Counted from the first letter of the stretch, positions 1-12,508 are shown. The stretch: 64,000 nt of DNA from Leptoclinus maculatus (GCA_032191485.1 JAVDOI010000020.1:806001-870000); one strand, 5' to 3'. Notes: generated from the letters alone by a model not told the origin. Numbers and translations are program-made.

Positions 1-807
1 GGCCTAAACAGAATCACACAAAAAAAAAAGCAGTTGCTCTGCTTCCAGTGCAGCTTGTTTTAAGTAGAGCTTTTATCCAATCAGATTTCACCTCTGTGTC
101 TCTAGGTAAGAAGAGAGGCCCGAGGCCTGCAGCCTCAAAAGTGCTTCCATGTGCCGTTTAAGTGAATGGGGACGATATTGTTGATTGTCATAGTGTTCAA
201 CCAATCAGATCTTTAGTTTGACATGTTGGGCGTATTCTTTGAGTGTCAGCAGCCGCTACCCCCATACTTGCCGGCCTACACCTACGTCATCATTACATGT
301 CCATGTGCAGCTCTGCCGCGAAGTGCAGGGTGTGCTGTGATTGGTCAGTGGGCGAGCATGTGACTATCGTGAACCGAAACTTAACAGCAGAGTACCACAC
401 ACCGTGACACAGGGGGCTGAGACGAGGAAAGAGATTGCAGAGCAGTACTTTAATGTTTGGGTTGTGAAAGTAAAATCATAAGACGGTCTCCTAAAGAGAC
501 GGATCAGCCGCGGCTTGTCATTAAGGGATGATGGTGGGTCCCACAGCCAGACCAGCTGAGAACCACTGTCCTACATGAGCACAGAAAACATTATATTTTC
601 CTGAATTTAAGCTTCTGCATTTTCCAAATGCTCTAGCGTTATTCAAACGTTTGTAAGCCTCGTACTGAACGGTTTAATACAAGTACGTACATAGTTACAG
701 CCTTAGAAACGAATAATAGCTGTGGCGCCTTCATGTGGTTATAAGGTGGTATTTCAGCTGCATGACAGCAGTGAAGGCCTGGGTATGAAATGCACGGCCC
801 GCCACTG
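1..807 (+). mobile_element. hAT family A, non-autonomous copy 1 (left end beyond window)
   Basis: It shares long near-identical stretches with 23501-24641, including GACGATATTGTTGATTGTCA and the 3' end CACGGCCCGCCACTG at 793-807. The 5' terminal inverted repeat lies outside the window, so the target duplication cannot be checked. No transposase frame remains. Confidence 0.75.
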
Positions 808-1130
808 GGTCTGAGCGATTCACAACTGTCCACTTGTGATCGGATCACCCAAGACACCTGTTAATGCCAGGTCTGACCATTCACTGTGATCCTCCATGCT
901 AATGGTAGTGAGTGATAGAAAGCCATAAGTATTATCTCAAATGTAAGAACATGGGAAATGCAACAAGCTCAAACTCTAAATGGTACGTAAATTCAAAATG
1001 CAGGAAATCAAAAGAGCTCTCCCATTTGGAAGTATAGTGCCTAGCAGAGACTCACATTTTTTAACCAGAACATGTAGAGTGTATGAGATGGGAGACTGGG
1101 TGTTGCACATACTCACTGTGTGTCCTAAAA

Positions 1131-1432
1131 ATGGTAAATGCTAAATGGACTGTACTTGTAAATCTCTTTTCTAATCATCCGACCACTCAAAGCTCTTTAA
1201 CACTACATGTCATCATTCACCCATTCATACACTGATGGCAGGGGCTACCATGCAAGGTGCCACCTGCCCATCAGGACTACAACATTCATACCCAATCACA
1301 CACCGTAGGCACAGTTTACGGGAGCAATTTGGGGTTAAGTGTCTTGCCCAAGGACACATGGACATGGACTAGAGGAGCTAGAAACCGCCGCTCTGATTGA
1401 AGGACGAACCTGCTCTACCACTGAGCACCTGT
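1131..1432 (-). repeat. tRNA-derived SINE with L2-type 3' tail
   Basis: On the minus strand it begins GTGCTCAGTGGTAGAGC, a tRNA A-box-like head at 1411-1428, with a B-box-like GGTTTCTAGCTCC behind it. It carries the core GTCTTGCCCAAGGACAC (plus-strand reading) and ends with the CTTTGAGTGGTCGG..AGAAA tail and TTTACAAGTACAGTCCATTTA-like terminus. This layout is typical of fish SINEs mobilised by L2-clade LINEs. The subfamily is not assigned. Confidence 0.65.
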
Positions 1433-3957
1433 GTGAATACATCTATTCATGTTAAACAACTTAAATGAATGATACTTTAAAAAACAACAACAATGAATAA
1501 TAATAATTAATACCAACCTTTAACAGCTTTGGTTATCAAAATGTGTAGTGCAATTTTGGACAATTGTTAGTACTCACAAATGGTGTACTAACAGAATGAT
1601 TGCTAGTATGGATCACTGCCTCGTAGAGGTCTTTACTGGTCCACAATCCTTCTAACTGAGACACTCAGACCGAGTACGGGTGTTTCCAGATCACAAGATA
1701 ACTGTGACATTTCCTTCACTGAAACGTACCCTTACCATAACCATATAAGTTAATATGTACAGATATTGTAGAAAGAAAGAATTAAAAAACATATTTTTAA
1801 TTCATCTTTAAAAACAAACTGGTAATCTGGACTTTTGCAGAATTGTACAATATCATATTTGTATGGTTGGTGGTCTCTCTTTATCTGGGTCTGTTGGGGT
1901 GGTTGGGTCCAATTATCCCCGGGGTCTATTCAGACCAGGTCTGTTATCAGGTCTTCTTTTCTGAAAATGAAGTTGTTTTTTTGTCAAGCAGCAGTTTGCA
2001 TCAAAAACATGTTGTGATCCCACAGATGTTTATGGTCTGCTCACAATGATCAAATGTTTGCCTGGAGCGAAACCAACATTTAGCTCTAATATTTCCTCTG
2101 CCCTGGCCTTCCATAACTATTGCAGCAGAACAGAGTTGAAGTCTGTGAAAATATGGAAGTAAAATGTTGGTTTCACCCCAGGCACACATTTGTATCATTC
2201 AGCAGTATTAATGTCACAAATGGGTCTGCCTTCAACTGAATCACCACACACCTCATAAACATAAGCACACAGTGCCAACACATCCTAACCCCCAACTCGT
2301 CTAATACCAATATTTGGTCTGTGCCCCTCGGCTTAGGAGATGGACGCACTAGGTACTCCTCTAGGACTAGTTTACAACGTGTCAGTATACACTCGTTACA
2401 TACATAGTGTCCTTTCAAGATAAACTTTTGTCTTCACAGGAATTAGATTTAAGCAACAAAACCACTGAGTTTAGGATGATCTGATGATATAGGATGTTCA
2501 CTAGCGAGTGACTTTTTAGTTTGGCACAGGACACAAACACAGGTCTGCTGGAGGAAAGTCCTGCGTTTGTTCGACCCATCCACCACTTCTCCTCCTGCCT
2601 GCCCTGAGCAGACACTCACAGTCTTTAGTACACCACATGCTCTTACAGTCCACTATTGCTGCTGGAGGGATTACATGGGAGTTAGTTGAAAGCCCAGTGC
2701 ATCGCATACAGCCGCTAAAGGGCCGCTGACCAAACATCCTGACGAGTTGGGAGTGAGAACGGGTTGACTGTGCAGTTTCCCGATGTTACTGTACATTATT
2801 TCTTGATACATTGCTATACCTTTAGCCAAGACTTGGGGTTGCTTTTATTGAAAGAAAGTGCATAGTGCTGCTCTAAGACTATGTCACTGCCCTTGCAGAA
2901 AGCATAAAGCCATGCCCTTCCTCTTCTGGTGTGTGCGCTGTTTGTTAATGTTATAGCTTGCAGTCATTGCTGGACTCCCACAATCCTTGGAGATCACTGC
3001 ATATGTGCAGGGAGGGGTGATTTTATTTGGATATAGTGCAGGTGGCTTGACTGAGTAACTGTATATGCTCTCATCCCACCCACCATCAATTAGACCTTGT
3101 TTACTCTGGAGGGCTATCTGTCCATGGCTGGGGCCTGCGTGTTTAGTCTCTAATGGGGCTGTAGGCCGTCATATGAACTCACTAGTAAAAAGGAAGCAAC
3201 TCTGGGTCTTTATGAGACAAACACAACCTTGGACATTACAGGGAGAGTCTTTTTACAGGTTGAAACAACAGCATTTGTTCATCAAGATCACACAGACTGG
3301 TGTAACCCTGTTCCTATAGGCTGTAGATGGGCAGAACCACACTTAACGTCATATCTTCATGTTGTGTGTGTGTGTGTGTACGTTATGCTCAAATTTGATT
3401 TGTGTATCTACAAGAACGCAGGAATGTGTGTATGCTTGCGTGTGAATGAGATGAAAAGTAATTTGCTGAGCTCCAGCTGTTTCACACAGAGCGCCAGGGA
3501 ACATGAGGCACAGGTCCAACCAGCTGAGCGCTGCACGCCCATCACTGCAGCCAGTCAGATCCAAGAAGGACAAGCTCAGCACCTACAGGACCGGAATGTG
3601 TGGCAAACACCTCATTACACTGAATAGAGATGGAAGTGAATCTATTTGGTGCTCTCCACATGTAATTAGAAATGCGACAGACACTTCTTCGCAGGCTATA
3701 AGTGAGGATTGCTTTGCGTGCGTTATAGTGTGAGAGTTCAGCCAAATATGCAGATGAAGCAAATGTCAGTCTGTGAAACGGCTGGACCAGCTGACAAGTC
3801 TGCACACATTTAGCAGCAAATTCTTTGTTTGTACTCCTCACTTCTAAAACTAAAGCTATGCGCTAATAGTATGTTAACTTTACCATAGCCATTGATAATG
3901 TCAACATTTAGTGTGTGAAATGTAAGAGTTGTACTGAAAGATTTGGCTCAGATGGGT
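1433..3957. other. Intergenic, only the foldback element recognised
   Basis: Apart from the palindromic element at 2044-2198 and a short GT run near 3363, no gene, RNA or repeat could be identified. Confidence 0.5.
2044..2198. repeat. Foldback (palindromic) element
   Basis: The left arm, 2051-2080, starts CAAATGTTTGCCTGG. The right arm, 2161-2192, is its imperfect reverse complement. Both contain GAAACCAACATT or its complement. About 80 bp separate the arms. It looks like a snap-back MITE, with no coding capacity. Confidence 0.5.
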
Positions 3958-4596
3958 TTCAGATGAAGCCCCCCTAAAATGTTCTTCAGCCCCCCCAAAT
4001 AATTTGGCAATATTGGATTTAAAAAAAAAAAAAAAAAAATGTATTTTTATTTTGGTGATGTCATTAAATGAAACTATTGTTTCTCACATGGACAAGTTAT
4101 TTATAACTCTAACATGTGCATGCGTTCTGGTTTGTATGTTTTCTCCCTCTTCAAATTACAATCCAATAGCCTATCATCATACTTAACAATATAAGGCCCA
4201 GGCACTAGGACCTTGGGGAGGCTGCTCTCGTCTCTGGTCAACGACAGCAGGATTATAGCCGAGGAGTTCAGCTCAAAGTCAATGATGCACGGAGTGAAAG
4301 TGTAAGTACAGGTAGTTACAGAATGTGGCTATCTGTAGTTGTTAACGATTGTTACCTGCTTAAATGTAGGTTTACTTGAGGCAAATGAAAGGGAATGTTG
4401 TAGTGGGCTATGTTAACAGTGTAAAGCAAAACTACAGAGCAAAATCACACTCTTTCTGATTGAACCAATCTATGAACTGTCTGAAACAATGGATATCCGC
4501 GGCCCCCAAATGGGCCCCGAAAACAATTGCGCAAACATGCCACTCCCCTTGGGGCTAAGCCCCCCCCCCTTTCTTTGAATCCTAGAAACGCCCCTG
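3958..4596 (-). mobile_element. Probable DNA transposon remnant (hAT-like terminus)
   Basis: The right end, read on the minus strand, is CAGGGGCGTTTCTAGGATT, a hAT-style terminus. It is followed by a G-tract and CTTAGCCCC, and the left side carries the matching GAAGCCCCCC and CAGCCCCCCC tracts. The left terminus and target duplication are not found. It includes an A19 run at about 4021. Confidence 0.35.
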
Positions 4597-6840
4597 AGCA
4601 TAAGTAACCACCACTTACGTACATTTTGAATGCAGGACATTTACTTGTAATATACTTAGTGAAGGATCTGAATAATTCCTCGACTGCTGCACATGGAGTA
4701 ATGTATGTCCTACATGTGCAGCGTGGGAGGAAGTACATAGGGAGTTCTCAAATCACTGAGAGAAAAAGCAACGACCAACATCACTGTCAATAAATGCCTG
4801 TGGGGCCATTGGAAATCATTATGAACTACTCTTAGATTTGTAGTGCCAACCAACACAGATATTCAATGATAAATACTAACATAGTCAGTCCTTTTATTAA
4901 ATACTAATTTAACAAAATACCTTTTCATATCTGTGGTTAGGGAGCAGACAGCATCATATCAACTACAGTTTGAAGAGGCCAATATCTGTTGGTCTTCTGT
5001 ATCTCCTAAATCCTCACTTCTCCTGTAGATGAATAAATTACCAAATAATGTATACACACAGAGAACCATCAAGAGAAGGACATGTTCATGATACCAGACA
5101 GATAGAGAGGCTTTGATGCCAGTACCCACAGTCTCTGTTGTGAGACATGACTGTGGTGCTGAGGTCTACTGAACCATAGAGGTATTAGTTTAGACCAGGA
5201 CACCGGTTGGGTTTCACACTGGGATCTAAGTCAGTGTTGCAACACTTGGCTCTTAAAGATATAGTATTGGCTAAAGTTAAAAATGACAACAGACCAACCA
5301 ACTCCGCTGAAAGGATTACAGTTTGAAGGACTTTCTGTAGACTATATGTTTAAATGACTGCACGTCTGTACATGTGTACAGATGTGTGGCTACGCTGCAT
5401 ATCACAATCCAAGCATGCATGGTTCAAAGCAGACATACACAAATGGAGAAGGTCACAACCGTGACAAGTTTTTCCCAAAGCAGACAAGCTTTCAACTTGT
5501 ATCTCTGTTAAGAACCAAAACTCTCCAACATGTTTGAATAATGTTTATCTCACAGACAAAATAAATGGACAACCTAGCTAGTTAGCTCCCCCCACACACC
5601 TTGACATTGTGTCACTACATACTTGAAGTTGAGTTGAAATACATCTCTGGATGTTCACTGATCGCTTTGGAAGTGCAGGGTGCAAGTTGTGGCCAGGGTT
5701 AGTTTGTAGAGATGCTGAAGGTACATTTTAATAATGTTGTGATAAAATTAAGTTATGGTAAAATAAAAAAAATCACAATATTATTACTACTAGAATAGTA
5801 ACTCTTTTGCATGGAGTGTGTTTTAAAGACAAAGAAACTCTAAAAGGTTCGGTATGCTTCAAATGTACAAATCAGTCCTAGGAATGGCAGTGCATTTAAA
5901 CAAGTCGCTCCTCAAAGACGTTCACGGGTTTGTGCTGGTTATAAACGCAAAAATGTCACGGAAGTATTGGTATGAAGAATTCAAAGAGAGAGCTAGAGAT
6001 AGAAGTCTGATCTTTGCCTACGTTCACACCTCAGTATCACTGCCACGTGTTTGTCAGATTGTCGTTTTGGGAATGTTACAAAAATTGACGGACCCCTCCC
6101 TCCTAAATCCAACATCAGAAAGGCATGGGTACCTTATTTGAGACAATAATAAACTAACATTAGAAGAATACCATTTGCCTTTGCCTGCTGATTTGTGTTG
6201 TGTGTTCATTGCCACTTTGCACCATCCAGACAACCATGTTCTGTTCTTGCTTTGGCTTTGCATTTATGGGTGTTAGTGTCGTTAGTTTAGTGCTAATGTT
6301 ATTTTACCATGACTTATGTGGAGATTGATGGCTTCCGGGCAGTGTGTATGTATTGGGTGGTCAATGTGCAATATAAAGCTTGGTAAACCTGATGCAACAG
6401 TGTCTTGAGCTATATCTTCCATGCAATTCACCAAAGTACATGTAGTTAAATGTTTATGTTGACTCTTATTCAGCCATGTTGCCCTTGTTATAGCTGTTAA
6501 AGCTATCTCTATGTTGCTGTGTATGTACAATGCTAGCTACTAAACAACTAAGTCAAATTCCTGATATGGGAAGTGTACTCATACCTTGCTAATATAACAG
6601 ATTCTGATTCATAGTGCACACTTAGACTGATAAAACTGAAATGTACACAATCAAACATGTGAACATAAAATGTAGAGTACTGTTGTTTACTAAATGAATG
6701 AATGAGTGTAAGGTTAGGGGAAAGCCAGTTGTTCCCCATCTGGATGACATGTATATACCGAGTATAACGTTGAGTTATCATGCACTGCCCTCTAGTGGAA
6801 AAATAAGTTAACGTAATTTGACACGTCATCAACAGTGCGC
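4597..6840. other. Intergenic, nothing recognised
   Basis: AT-rich DNA upstream of mad2l1. Frames of up to 101 codons on both strands show no protein motif or repeat signature that I can support. Confidence 0.6.
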
Positions 6841-6850
6841 CGTAGTATTT

Positions 6851-6900
6851 CACGCATGCGCAAGAGTATGGCAGACAAATTTCAAACTGGACGGCGGGTA
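6851..6900 (+). promoter_or_regulatory. mad2l1 core promoter: NRF1-type site and CDE/CHR-like pair
   Basis: CGCATGCGCA at 6853-6862 matches the palindromic NRF1 site. TTCAAA at 6881-6886 read on the minus strand is TTTGAA, the CHR consensus. The GC-rich ACGGC at 6891-6895 lies four bases from it, which is the classic CDE-N4-CHR spacing. GGCGGG at 6893-6898 is E2F-like. Mammalian MAD2L1 is a G2/M gene of the kind controlled through CHR elements. Binding itself is inferred. Confidence 0.5.
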
Positions 6901-6971
6901 ACTAAGTCTGGACAGAAAAAAAACACACAACAGCGGTTCATTGTCAAGAATTTCACAAAAAGTTGAAGAAA

Positions 6972-7035
6972 ATGACCAGCACATTGAAAGGAATTACTCT
7001 CAAGGGAAGCGCCGAGCTGGTGGCCGAGTTCTTCT
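6972..7035 (+). CDS. mad2l1: mad2l1 coding exon 1
   Basis: This exon encodes the start methionine and the first 21 residues, ending inside the AEFF segment, plus one base of the next codon. The donor GTAAGT follows at 7036. The start context is gaaaATGac. Confidence 0.95.
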
Positions 7036-10000
7036 GTAAGTATTATATTTATGCTATTCGTTTTTTCAACTCGTTTTGAGCGCATTCCACACGCAAACAT
7101 GCAGTGCTAGTATGCTAACGTGACTGGGCCGGAGCTGTGTGCAGTTTTAACGTTTTCAACATGCCAATCGGAGCTCCATTCAAATATCTGAAAATCGTGT
7201 TTGGAGCTTAACGTTACGCACCAGTTTACATTTGGGCACACAACCAACCAAAGATAATTTTGTTAAGTTAAATGTGTTTTAACTTGAGGCTAGAATGTGT
7301 ACACAGTTTACAGTGATGTGGAGAGTAACACACGTTACGTTAGCTTAACAGATACGATAAGGGGATATTCCGAATACCTCCGGTAACGTTACAAATGGAC
7401 TCAGTCAAAAACAAACCAGGAGACGAACCTTTCCGTCGAGATGTTGGTCACTGTTTAACGTTACAAGTTGTATCGATTGTCTGTAAGCATAGCAACGTTA
7501 GCATTGATGGACGAGGTTCGCTAACTTGCTTTAGTGTTAGCTTACTGTGTTTCCAATGCTACATTGATTGAAAAGCAGCTGTAACAATGAGCACTCTAAC
7601 TGCATGTTTTTAATTCATTTTTAATTATCAACATAAGCTCCTACATGCCTTTTTTATACTTCTCAGTTGTGGTGCAACGGATCATAAAACTCATTGTATT
7701 TTTATGGATTAAAACAAATCCTTTCATTAGTAGTTTTAATGATGTATTATTAGAGCTAGTGTAAACAGCTCATAATTCATCTCTAATATCTATTTTATAT
7801 TAATGTGAAAACATCTCCTTCAAACCACTGGATTTATTCAAGTTTCTCACCAACACTACATTTTACAGATTACATGTGAACACATCATGATAACGTTATA
7901 ATTTACCGTTGCCCAAAGCTCATTTAACTGAACAGAGCCTGAACGCATCATAATGTAGGTGAACGCGGTGCTGCCATGGTTACCACGACAAAGGTCCGTT
8001 AGCCCACTGCTGCTCAGCACACTGTGCTACTTAAGCTTTATGTTTGTGTTGTATTAACTCATTTGATTCTGCCTGTCTCACTCTCCTACAACGACAGAGT
8101 GATAGTAACGTTGTGGATTCACTCTCTGCACCACAGCTTTTGGCATCAACAGCATCCTGTACCAGCGGGGCATCTATCCTCCAGAGACTTTCACCAGAGT
8201 CACCCACTATGACATGAGCCTTCAACTGACCACTGACCCCAAACTGAAGAACTACCTGACCAATGTGGTGTCTCAACTCAAAGGTAGCCTCAGAGGATTG
8301 CTTCTTTCTGCCTTGAGTGGCTCTCCTCAGGAGCATTTACTGTAGGTGGCATCATAACTATAGGGCACGTCTTTATGTTCTCCTGTAGTTGTTTCACTTC
8401 GATAGAGGCAACAGGTGACATCATTTAGTCAGGACTGTGGTGCCATTGCCCTACTGTGCTTTATAAATTGAAGTTCTGCACTGGTGTCAGACTAAGACTT
8501 GAACCCAGCCCATACCCCAAATTACTGAATCTGACCTGTACTGCCAAAATTATTGTTTTATTCCAGTAATTACCAAAAGTCGGCGTGCCGCGCTAATGCA
8601 ACCTATTGGCTGTCAGTGTTCCCATCTGGCATTGTATTTAAATATGGCACAATTGGACAAACTGATTTCTAAATACATTGCAATTGAAAACTAACCAAAC
8701 CTGAAACCCCCCCGAGCATAAAGCTGTATGCAGCTAACTCAAAGCATGATAGCTTTATGTTCATTATAGGACTCCAACAAATGCTCATTTTCATCATCGA
8801 TTCATCTGCCGAAATATTCATAATTTGGTCCAAAGTGTTAAAAACTCTAAATGTTCATTTCAGATGCTCACTAGATTAACCTTTTATCAAAATAGTTCTT
8901 TTGCTCAATGAATCAACTAATTGTTTTAGCTTTTGTTGCAATTGTAACTATACTTTCATGTGATATGTCAAATCAGATGACCTTCAGCTCTCTTTAAGAA
9001 CTCATTATTTGTAATTAATAATATTTAGTTTTCAAGTTGTGATGAAAATGCACTTCACTTTGTTTATAGCTTCAGCATTTTGAGACTGGCCGTACAGCAG
9101 TGTGAGTTTAAGATACCTGTAGTATTGTGTTGTGCACTTTTGCATTGATAATGGACTAAATGTATTTAAAAGAAGTGGAGTCCTCAGTCCCTGAGTCATT
9201 AAAATACATGTGTTTTTATATCTATTTTGTAGATGTATTTGATCCCACTGTTCAGTGTCAGCATACAGTTTGTTCTCTGTTGCAGAGTGGCTGTTTGAGT
9301 GCACGGTGCAGAAGTTTGTGTTGGTGATCACATGTCTGGAAACCAACGAGGTGCTGGAGAGATGGCAGTTTGACATCGAGTGTGACAAATCAGCCAAGGA
9401 GATCAGGTCAGCTCCGCTACGTCTACCGGCCCTTTAAAAGTCTCCCAATAGTTCATTTAGCTGCATTCTTTCAAATAGTTCAGTAGCATTTCAGATGATG
9501 CACGATTATGGCCAAAATCATAATCACGATTATTTTGATCAATATTGAGATCACAATTATTTATCACGATTATTCATTCATTTTAGGGACAACATCTTTT
9601 TATTGCACTTTAACGTTTAAATGAACAAGAACACTGCTTCCACCTAAATCCCAAAAACTTCCAGATAACTGATGATGATCCTTTTCGAGGGACTAGCTCC
9701 TCGCCTTCTGCTCCTGACATTTTATTTACCTTTCACACGACACCCGTGACCGTCTGCTCTCTGTTCTGTTGTCTGTCTCTCTCTACTCTTCCACTAATAC
9801 CGGAGTCGACTGCAGACAGAACTTGTTTTGAGGCTGCCGCTGCAGGGTGCGTGCATGACACCTCCATGACACCTCCCATCTCGTTCTCCCCCTGGTGGTC
9901 GGCTGACTCTTAGTTGAGGAAGCGCTTGATTTGATATGTAGCAGAGCAGCATTTTAAACGTCAATATCGCCGACGATCATGCTCATTTAATCGTGGCAGC

Positions 10001-11322
10001 CAAAATCGTGATCGCGATTAAAATTCGATTAATTGTGCAGCCCTAATTTCAGACCACTTCACCCTTGAGTTTTGGTGATGAATGAAATAAAGGTTGAGTT
10101 CTTTATTTGTTCTCAGAATGTATTTGGTCTTTGTGTGCTCATCAGTCATGACTCAGGCAGATAAGCAGTGACTGTGTCTACTAACGAGCATTGTGTGTGT
10201 GTCACAGATGATGTGTGTCATCATTTAGTAAACTACCAAAAACACATCAGGGAGTCGCACTCTATTTTGATTCAATCCCACATACACCGTCCTGCTTTCC
10301 CAAATCACTACAGCAACATGTGTGTATTCATCCGCCGATGAAAATAGTCCCTGATAAATGCATGCATATTTCCTCCTTTATGATAAACCCCACAGTGGCC
10401 AGCTGTTGTAGGGGAATGCTTTGACCATTTCTAAAAAGGGAACTATATATTCTTGACCTGTTTTTAAGGATTTACATGTTGGGCTTTGGTTTGAGTGACA
10501 CGGACAAGGTGGGGAAGTCAGTGAGTACTTAGAGATGGAACAATAGAAAATATTGTCTTATTATAAGCAACTGTTTAGAAGGCATTTTTAAAGAGTCTAC
10601 TCCAAACAACTATAACAGTTGCTGCCACAGAACTAAATCCACTTGTTTGCATTAGTTTGGGGTCTTCATAGTGAAAAGTTCCCAGAGGTTACACACCATC
10701 AACAGCTGATCATAACACAAGCTTGCACTCTGTAATTGGGCAGGATCCTGTCGCCTTACTTTAGACGGAGCATCAGTTGATCAGCTATTTTCCTTCATGC
10801 TCAGCTGACGAGTGACATCCAATAACATTCCTACCATTACGCACATGTTCATGGCCTGGCAGCTCCCACAATGCCTCACTTCAGTGTGTATGTACACAGC
10901 ATGTTAACTCCCTTCTCACGTGTCTCCCAGTGCTCCCAGAGAGAAGTCCATTAAGACCATTCAGGATGAGATCCGCTCAGTTATCAGGCAGGTTACAGCC
11001 ACAGTTACTTTCCTGCCGCTGCTGGAGACGCCGTGTGAGTAGCCACAGCCGTTTGGACCAACACACTCGTGTTGGTCTCATTTCAGTTTTCACTACGTTG
11101 TCAGTTGACTAATCCTTTGACATGCTGCTCTTTGCCTTCTCCCCCCCAGGTGCATTTGACCTCCTTGTCTACACAGACAAAGACCTGATGGTTCCTGATA
11201 AGTGGGAGGAGTCTGGTCCTCAGATCATCGACCAATCAGAGGAGGTGCGTTTACGCTCGTTCACCACCTCCATCCACAAGGTGAACAGCATGGTGGCGTA
11301 CAAGAGGACGGACTCGGCTTAG
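6972..11322 (+). CDS. mad2l1: MAD2L1, mitotic spindle assembly checkpoint HORMA protein (complete, 5 coding exons)
   Basis: MAD2 is the HORMA-domain checkpoint protein that switches from open to closed form at unattached kinetochores, binds MAD1 and CDC20, and holds back the anaphase-promoting complex. Joining 6972-7035, 8137-8283, 9286-9406, 10931-11034 and 11150-11322 gives 609 nt, or 202 residues plus TAG. All four introns are GT-AG and the phases agree. The protein runs colinear with vertebrate MAD2L1: GITLKGSAELVAEFF, FGINSILYQRGIYP, VLERWQFDIECDK, IRSVIRQVTATVTFLP and the C-terminal safety-belt part ending HKVNSMVAYK. Human MAD2L1 is 205 aa, and the three-residue difference lies near the N-terminus. 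The start ATG is the first in the exon and leads straight into the conserved N-terminus. No frameshift or missing block is seen, so it looks functional. MAD2L2 is excluded by the close match to MAD2L1. Confidence 0.97.
7036..8136 (+). other. mad2l1 intron 1
   Basis: This intron holds no recognisable element. It contains several AACGTTA-type motifs but no clear repeat ends. Introns 2 (8284-9285) and 4 (11035-11149) are likewise unremarkable. Confidence 0.7.
8137..8283 (+). CDS. mad2l1: mad2l1 coding exon 2
   Basis: The acceptor is CCACAG at 8131-8136 and the donor is GTAGCC at 8284. It encodes the conserved FGINSILYQRGIYPPETF stretch and the NYLTNVVSQLK helix of the HORMA core. Confidence 0.95.
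9286..9406 (+). CDS. mad2l1: mad2l1 coding exon 3
   Basis: The acceptor is TTGCAG and the donor is GTCAGC at 9407. It encodes EWLFECTVQKFVLVI through VLERWQFDIECDK of the HORMA fold and ends in phase 2. Confidence 0.95.
9496..10045. mobile_element. Non-autonomous hAT element in mad2l1 intron 3
   Basis: It is flanked by a perfect 8-bp duplication ATTTCAGA (9488-9495 and 10046-10053). The 3' end is AATTGTGCAGCCCTA; the 5' end TGATGCACGATT is its inverted match with a short deletion. Subterminal CACGATTAT and ATCGTGATCGCGATT repeats are typical of this common fish family. No transposase frame is present. It is 550 bp. Confidence 0.75.
10931..11034 (+). CDS. mad2l1: mad2l1 coding exon 4
   Basis: The acceptor is CTCCCAG and the donor is GTGAGT at 11035. 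It encodes SAPREKSIKTIQDEIRSVIR and then QVTATVTFLPLLETP. The RQ pair of the helix used for MAD2 dimerisation in the human protein is conserved. Confidence 0.95.
11150..11322 (+). CDS. mad2l1: mad2l1 coding exon 5 (terminal)
   Basis: The acceptor is a C-rich tract ending CAG at 11147-11149. It encodes the safety-belt region, with DLLVYTDKDLMVPDKW, EEVRLRSFTTSIHKVNSMV and the stop TAG at 11320-11322. Confidence 0.95.
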
Positions 11323-11600
11323 ACCTCTAAAGCACAGCTGTACATACCACCAACCACTGCCCTATATTCTACAGTCACTGTCTGAGTCTTCTGTACACAC
11401 AGAACATCTTCACTTTGTGTCACTTGTCTTTGAGAGGGACGTGACTCTGCTGTAAATATCTCTCATTAGCTGTGATCTGTGATCTCTTTTCTTTGGTAGT
11501 GCCTTTCCTTTCTCCCAGATGGTCAACGTCGGTTTTAGAAGCTAGTGCTTTATATGTTAATCTTTTTTAACATGTCATGAATAAATGTCTTTCACAAAGG
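11323..11600 (+). terminator. mad2l1: mad2l1 3' UTR with polyA signal
   Basis: Non-coding sequence follows the stop codon. AATAAA at 11580-11585 is the first canonical polyadenylation signal downstream, followed by a T/G-rich stretch, so cleavage is expected near 11600. Confidence 0.75.
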
Positions 11601-12349
11601 TTTCTTGTTGTGGTTTTACTGCTGGTGACCAGAAGGTGGCAGTGCAACATGTTGGTTTGTAGTTCTACAACAATACACAGGACACATAGAGAATAAGCAT
11701 TGTTCTTTAATGGGAACAACCCAGAGACGGAAGCAGTAAGAACTGAGATATTCAGTTGTGTGAAGAAGCACAGAGGTTAAGCAACAGACGCATCAAGGTA
11801 GGAAACACAAATGAGACTTCTGGGTAATGAAATGTTCTGTATAATGAATCGTACAATAGACTCGGCAGACTCGTTGCACTTCAGGCAGGACCCTGCTTGA
11901 CCTCATGTATGTAATGAAACTTTTCAGTTGCTGTAACTTGAAATATTGCTTTTGAGCTGAGCTTCAGTAACGAGACTTAGTCTAAAGTGAGCTGAAAGGC
12001 CGAGTACACCCTAATCCTGCTACCTTCCTCACAGCATGTATGTTGTATGTATGTGAGCTGGAGGGTCCAGGAGAGGCGTGGCAGTCAGAGCTAACCAACA
12101 GCCATTGTCTGCCAGTTACAAACCAACAAACAGAAAAGTGGTAACTTCACTTACCATTCTGATACTTGTGCTAGCCGCTGCTTTTGGTGCACAACAGTCC
12201 TCATGTGGGTCAAACGTGTGCTGGAATCTTTCCAATGATTCCTCTAACTGAATAGACCAGAGGGACCAGAGGCCTTGAACTGTCGCTGCACATTGTGAGC
12301 CTGACGCAGAAGCTTCCCGCCGCCATCTTCATGCTCACTGCTAAAGAGA

Positions 12350-12372
12350 GGGGGGGGGGGGGGGGGGGGGGG
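12350..12372. repeat. G23 homopolymer
   Basis: An uninterrupted run of 23 G on the plus strand, followed by TGGGGTG. It is a possible G-quadruplex and a likely sequencing or assembly trouble spot. Confidence 0.9.
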
Positions 12373-12508
12373 TGGGGTGAAGGCTTATCTACATCAGTCA
12401 TGACCGAAATAACCACTGCTGCTTTAATACATGTTCCAGATTTCCAGGTCATTTCCAGGCCATCGTGTCTGAGTTCATAACATCATCTGGAGGCACTCTG
12501 TGAAAGGC

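Noticed and set aside
1131..1432. Possible tRNA gene because of an A-box-like and B-box-like pair
   Set aside because: The segment is 300 bp with a LINE-type tail and does not fold as a cloverleaf from what can be read, so it is a SINE.
5854..6141. 95-codon plus-strand frame upstream of mad2l1
   Set aside because: No family resemblance and no exon context.
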